DNA of 6,617 nucleotides from Candidatus Aegiribacteria sp. (lineage in GTDB: Bacteria > Fermentibacterota > Fermentibacteria > Fermentibacterales > JCC-6). Positions 6,102 through 6,617 of this stretch are shown in pieces (the first letter of the stretch is position 1; the number at the start of each line of letters is the position of its first letter). The translations under genes were made by a program, and so were the position numbers. The stretch is from assembly GCA_030638185.1 (NCBI GenBank), contig DAOWFD010000291.1:1-6617 (forward strand), read 5' to 3'. A model generated the notes under the pieces. The model made no database searches and had not been told where the DNA came from. It worked only from the letters and a program-made list of their open reading frames with translations.

Positions 6102-6617
6102 ATGCTCGAAGAACTGTACCAGAAAGTAGTTGAGAAGGACCCCGCACAGCCTGAGTTTCACCAGGCCGTACAGGAAGTCCTGGAGTCACTCGAGGTAGTC
6201 CTTGAGAAACATCCGGAATACCGCAAGGCCAGAATTCCTGAAAGAATAGTCGAACCCGAGCGCGTTATCCTGTTCAGGGTTCCCTGGGTTGACGACGATG
6301 GAGATATCCATGTTAACCGCGGTTTCAGGATCGAAATGAACAGCGCCATCGGACCATACAAGGGCGGCCTTCGCTTTCACCCCTCTGTTAACCTCGGCAT
6401 CCTGAAGTTCCTGGCTTTCGAGCAGGTTTTCAAGAACGCCCTTACAACCATCCCTATGGGCGGTGGTAAAGGCGGGTCGGACTTCGACCCCAAAGGCAAG
6501 TCCGACATGGAAGTAATGCGGTTCTGCCAGAGTTTCATGTCGGAGCTTTTCCGTCACATCGGACCCAGTACAGATGTACCCGCCGGTGATATCGGTGTCG
6601 GCGGAAGGGAAATCGGC
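6102..6617 (+). CDS. gdhA: Glutamate dehydrogenase (hexameric GdhA, NADP type likely), 3' part beyond window
   Basis: Catalyses 2-oxoglutarate + NH4+ + NAD(P)H to glutamate (reversible); cytoplasmic. The first 172 residues are visible out of about 445-450 expected, covering the N-terminal helix and much of the substrate-binding domain. Recognisable motifs run in order: RIEMNSAIGPYKGGLRFHPS, FEQVFKNALTT, PMGGGKGGSDFDPKG and VPAGDIGVGGREIG. Substrate and catalytic residues known in the family fall at K87, K111, K123 and D163, all present. The PMGGGKGGSDFDPKGKS region is that of the 450-residue bacterial class close to enterobacterial GdhA, which is usually NADP-specific; the coenzyme-binding domain is outside the window, so specificity is inferred. 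It is transcribed away from nfnA across a 279-base shared control region. That pairing is sensible because NfnAB sets the NADPH/NADH balance on which glutamate synthesis depends. Confidence 0.95.
   Translation, partial: MLEELYQKVVEKDPAQPEFHQAVQEVLESLEVVLEKHPEYRKARIPERIVEPERVILFRVPWVDDDGDIHVNRGFRIEMNSAIGPYKGGLRFHPSVNLGILKFLAFEQVFKNALTTIPMGGGKGGSDFDPKGKSDMEVMRFCQSFMSELFRHIGPSTDVPAGDIGVGGREIG

Noticed and set aside
6186..6557. Minus-strand open frame of 123 codons inside gdhA
   Set aside because: The plus strand here encodes unmistakable glutamate dehydrogenase motifs; the minus frame is a shadow.

Overview
The window carries redox and nitrogen-assimilation genes of the kind found in strictly anaerobic, fermentative (often syntrophic or H2-exchanging) bacteria. 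No ribosomal RNA or phylum-diagnostic gene is present, so I cannot name the lineage. Base composition and codon use look uniform, and I see no mobile elements, tRNAs or CRISPR arrays.

Layout. A leftward (minus-strand) run of five genes fills about 1-5822. Read in transcription order these are nfnA (5822-4956), nfnB (4959-3496), a response regulator fused to two Lrp/AsnC-type ligand-binding domains (3409-2423), hydC (2324-1809) and hydB (1763 to the left edge, cut near its 3' end). nfnA and nfnB overlap by 4 bases (ATGA). The other gaps are 86, 98 and 45 bases, with no convincing terminator between them, so one transcription unit is plausible. The hydrogenase catalytic subunit gene hydA would be expected just beyond the left edge. 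In the opposite direction, gdhA starts at 6102 and runs off the right edge.

The divergent intergenic region (5823-6101) is the control region for both sides. It holds a good sigma-70-type promoter reading towards nfnA (TTGACC, 17 bases, TATTGT on the minus strand). Its spacer and -10 edge contain three alternating copies of a 7-base half-site (ATATCCC/GGGATAT). Next to it lies a perfect tandem repeat of a 13-base unit containing the near-palindrome TAATTGATTA, and then a GTTGA-N5-TCAAC dyad.

How the genes fit together. NfnAB couples the NADPH pool to NADH plus reduced ferredoxin. HydB and HydC are the NADH-oxidising and [2Fe-2S] subunits of a HydABC/HndACD-type [FeFe]-hydrogenase that links NADH (and ferredoxin, if bifurcating) to H2. 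GdhA uses NAD(P)H to make glutamate from 2-oxoglutarate and ammonium. The cluster would thus balance NADPH, NADH, ferredoxin, H2 and glutamate. The most unusual gene is the regulator between the two redox modules. It has a phosphorylatable receiver domain but no DNA-binding domain; in its place are two RAM-type domains that in other proteins bind amino acids or mediate oligomerisation.
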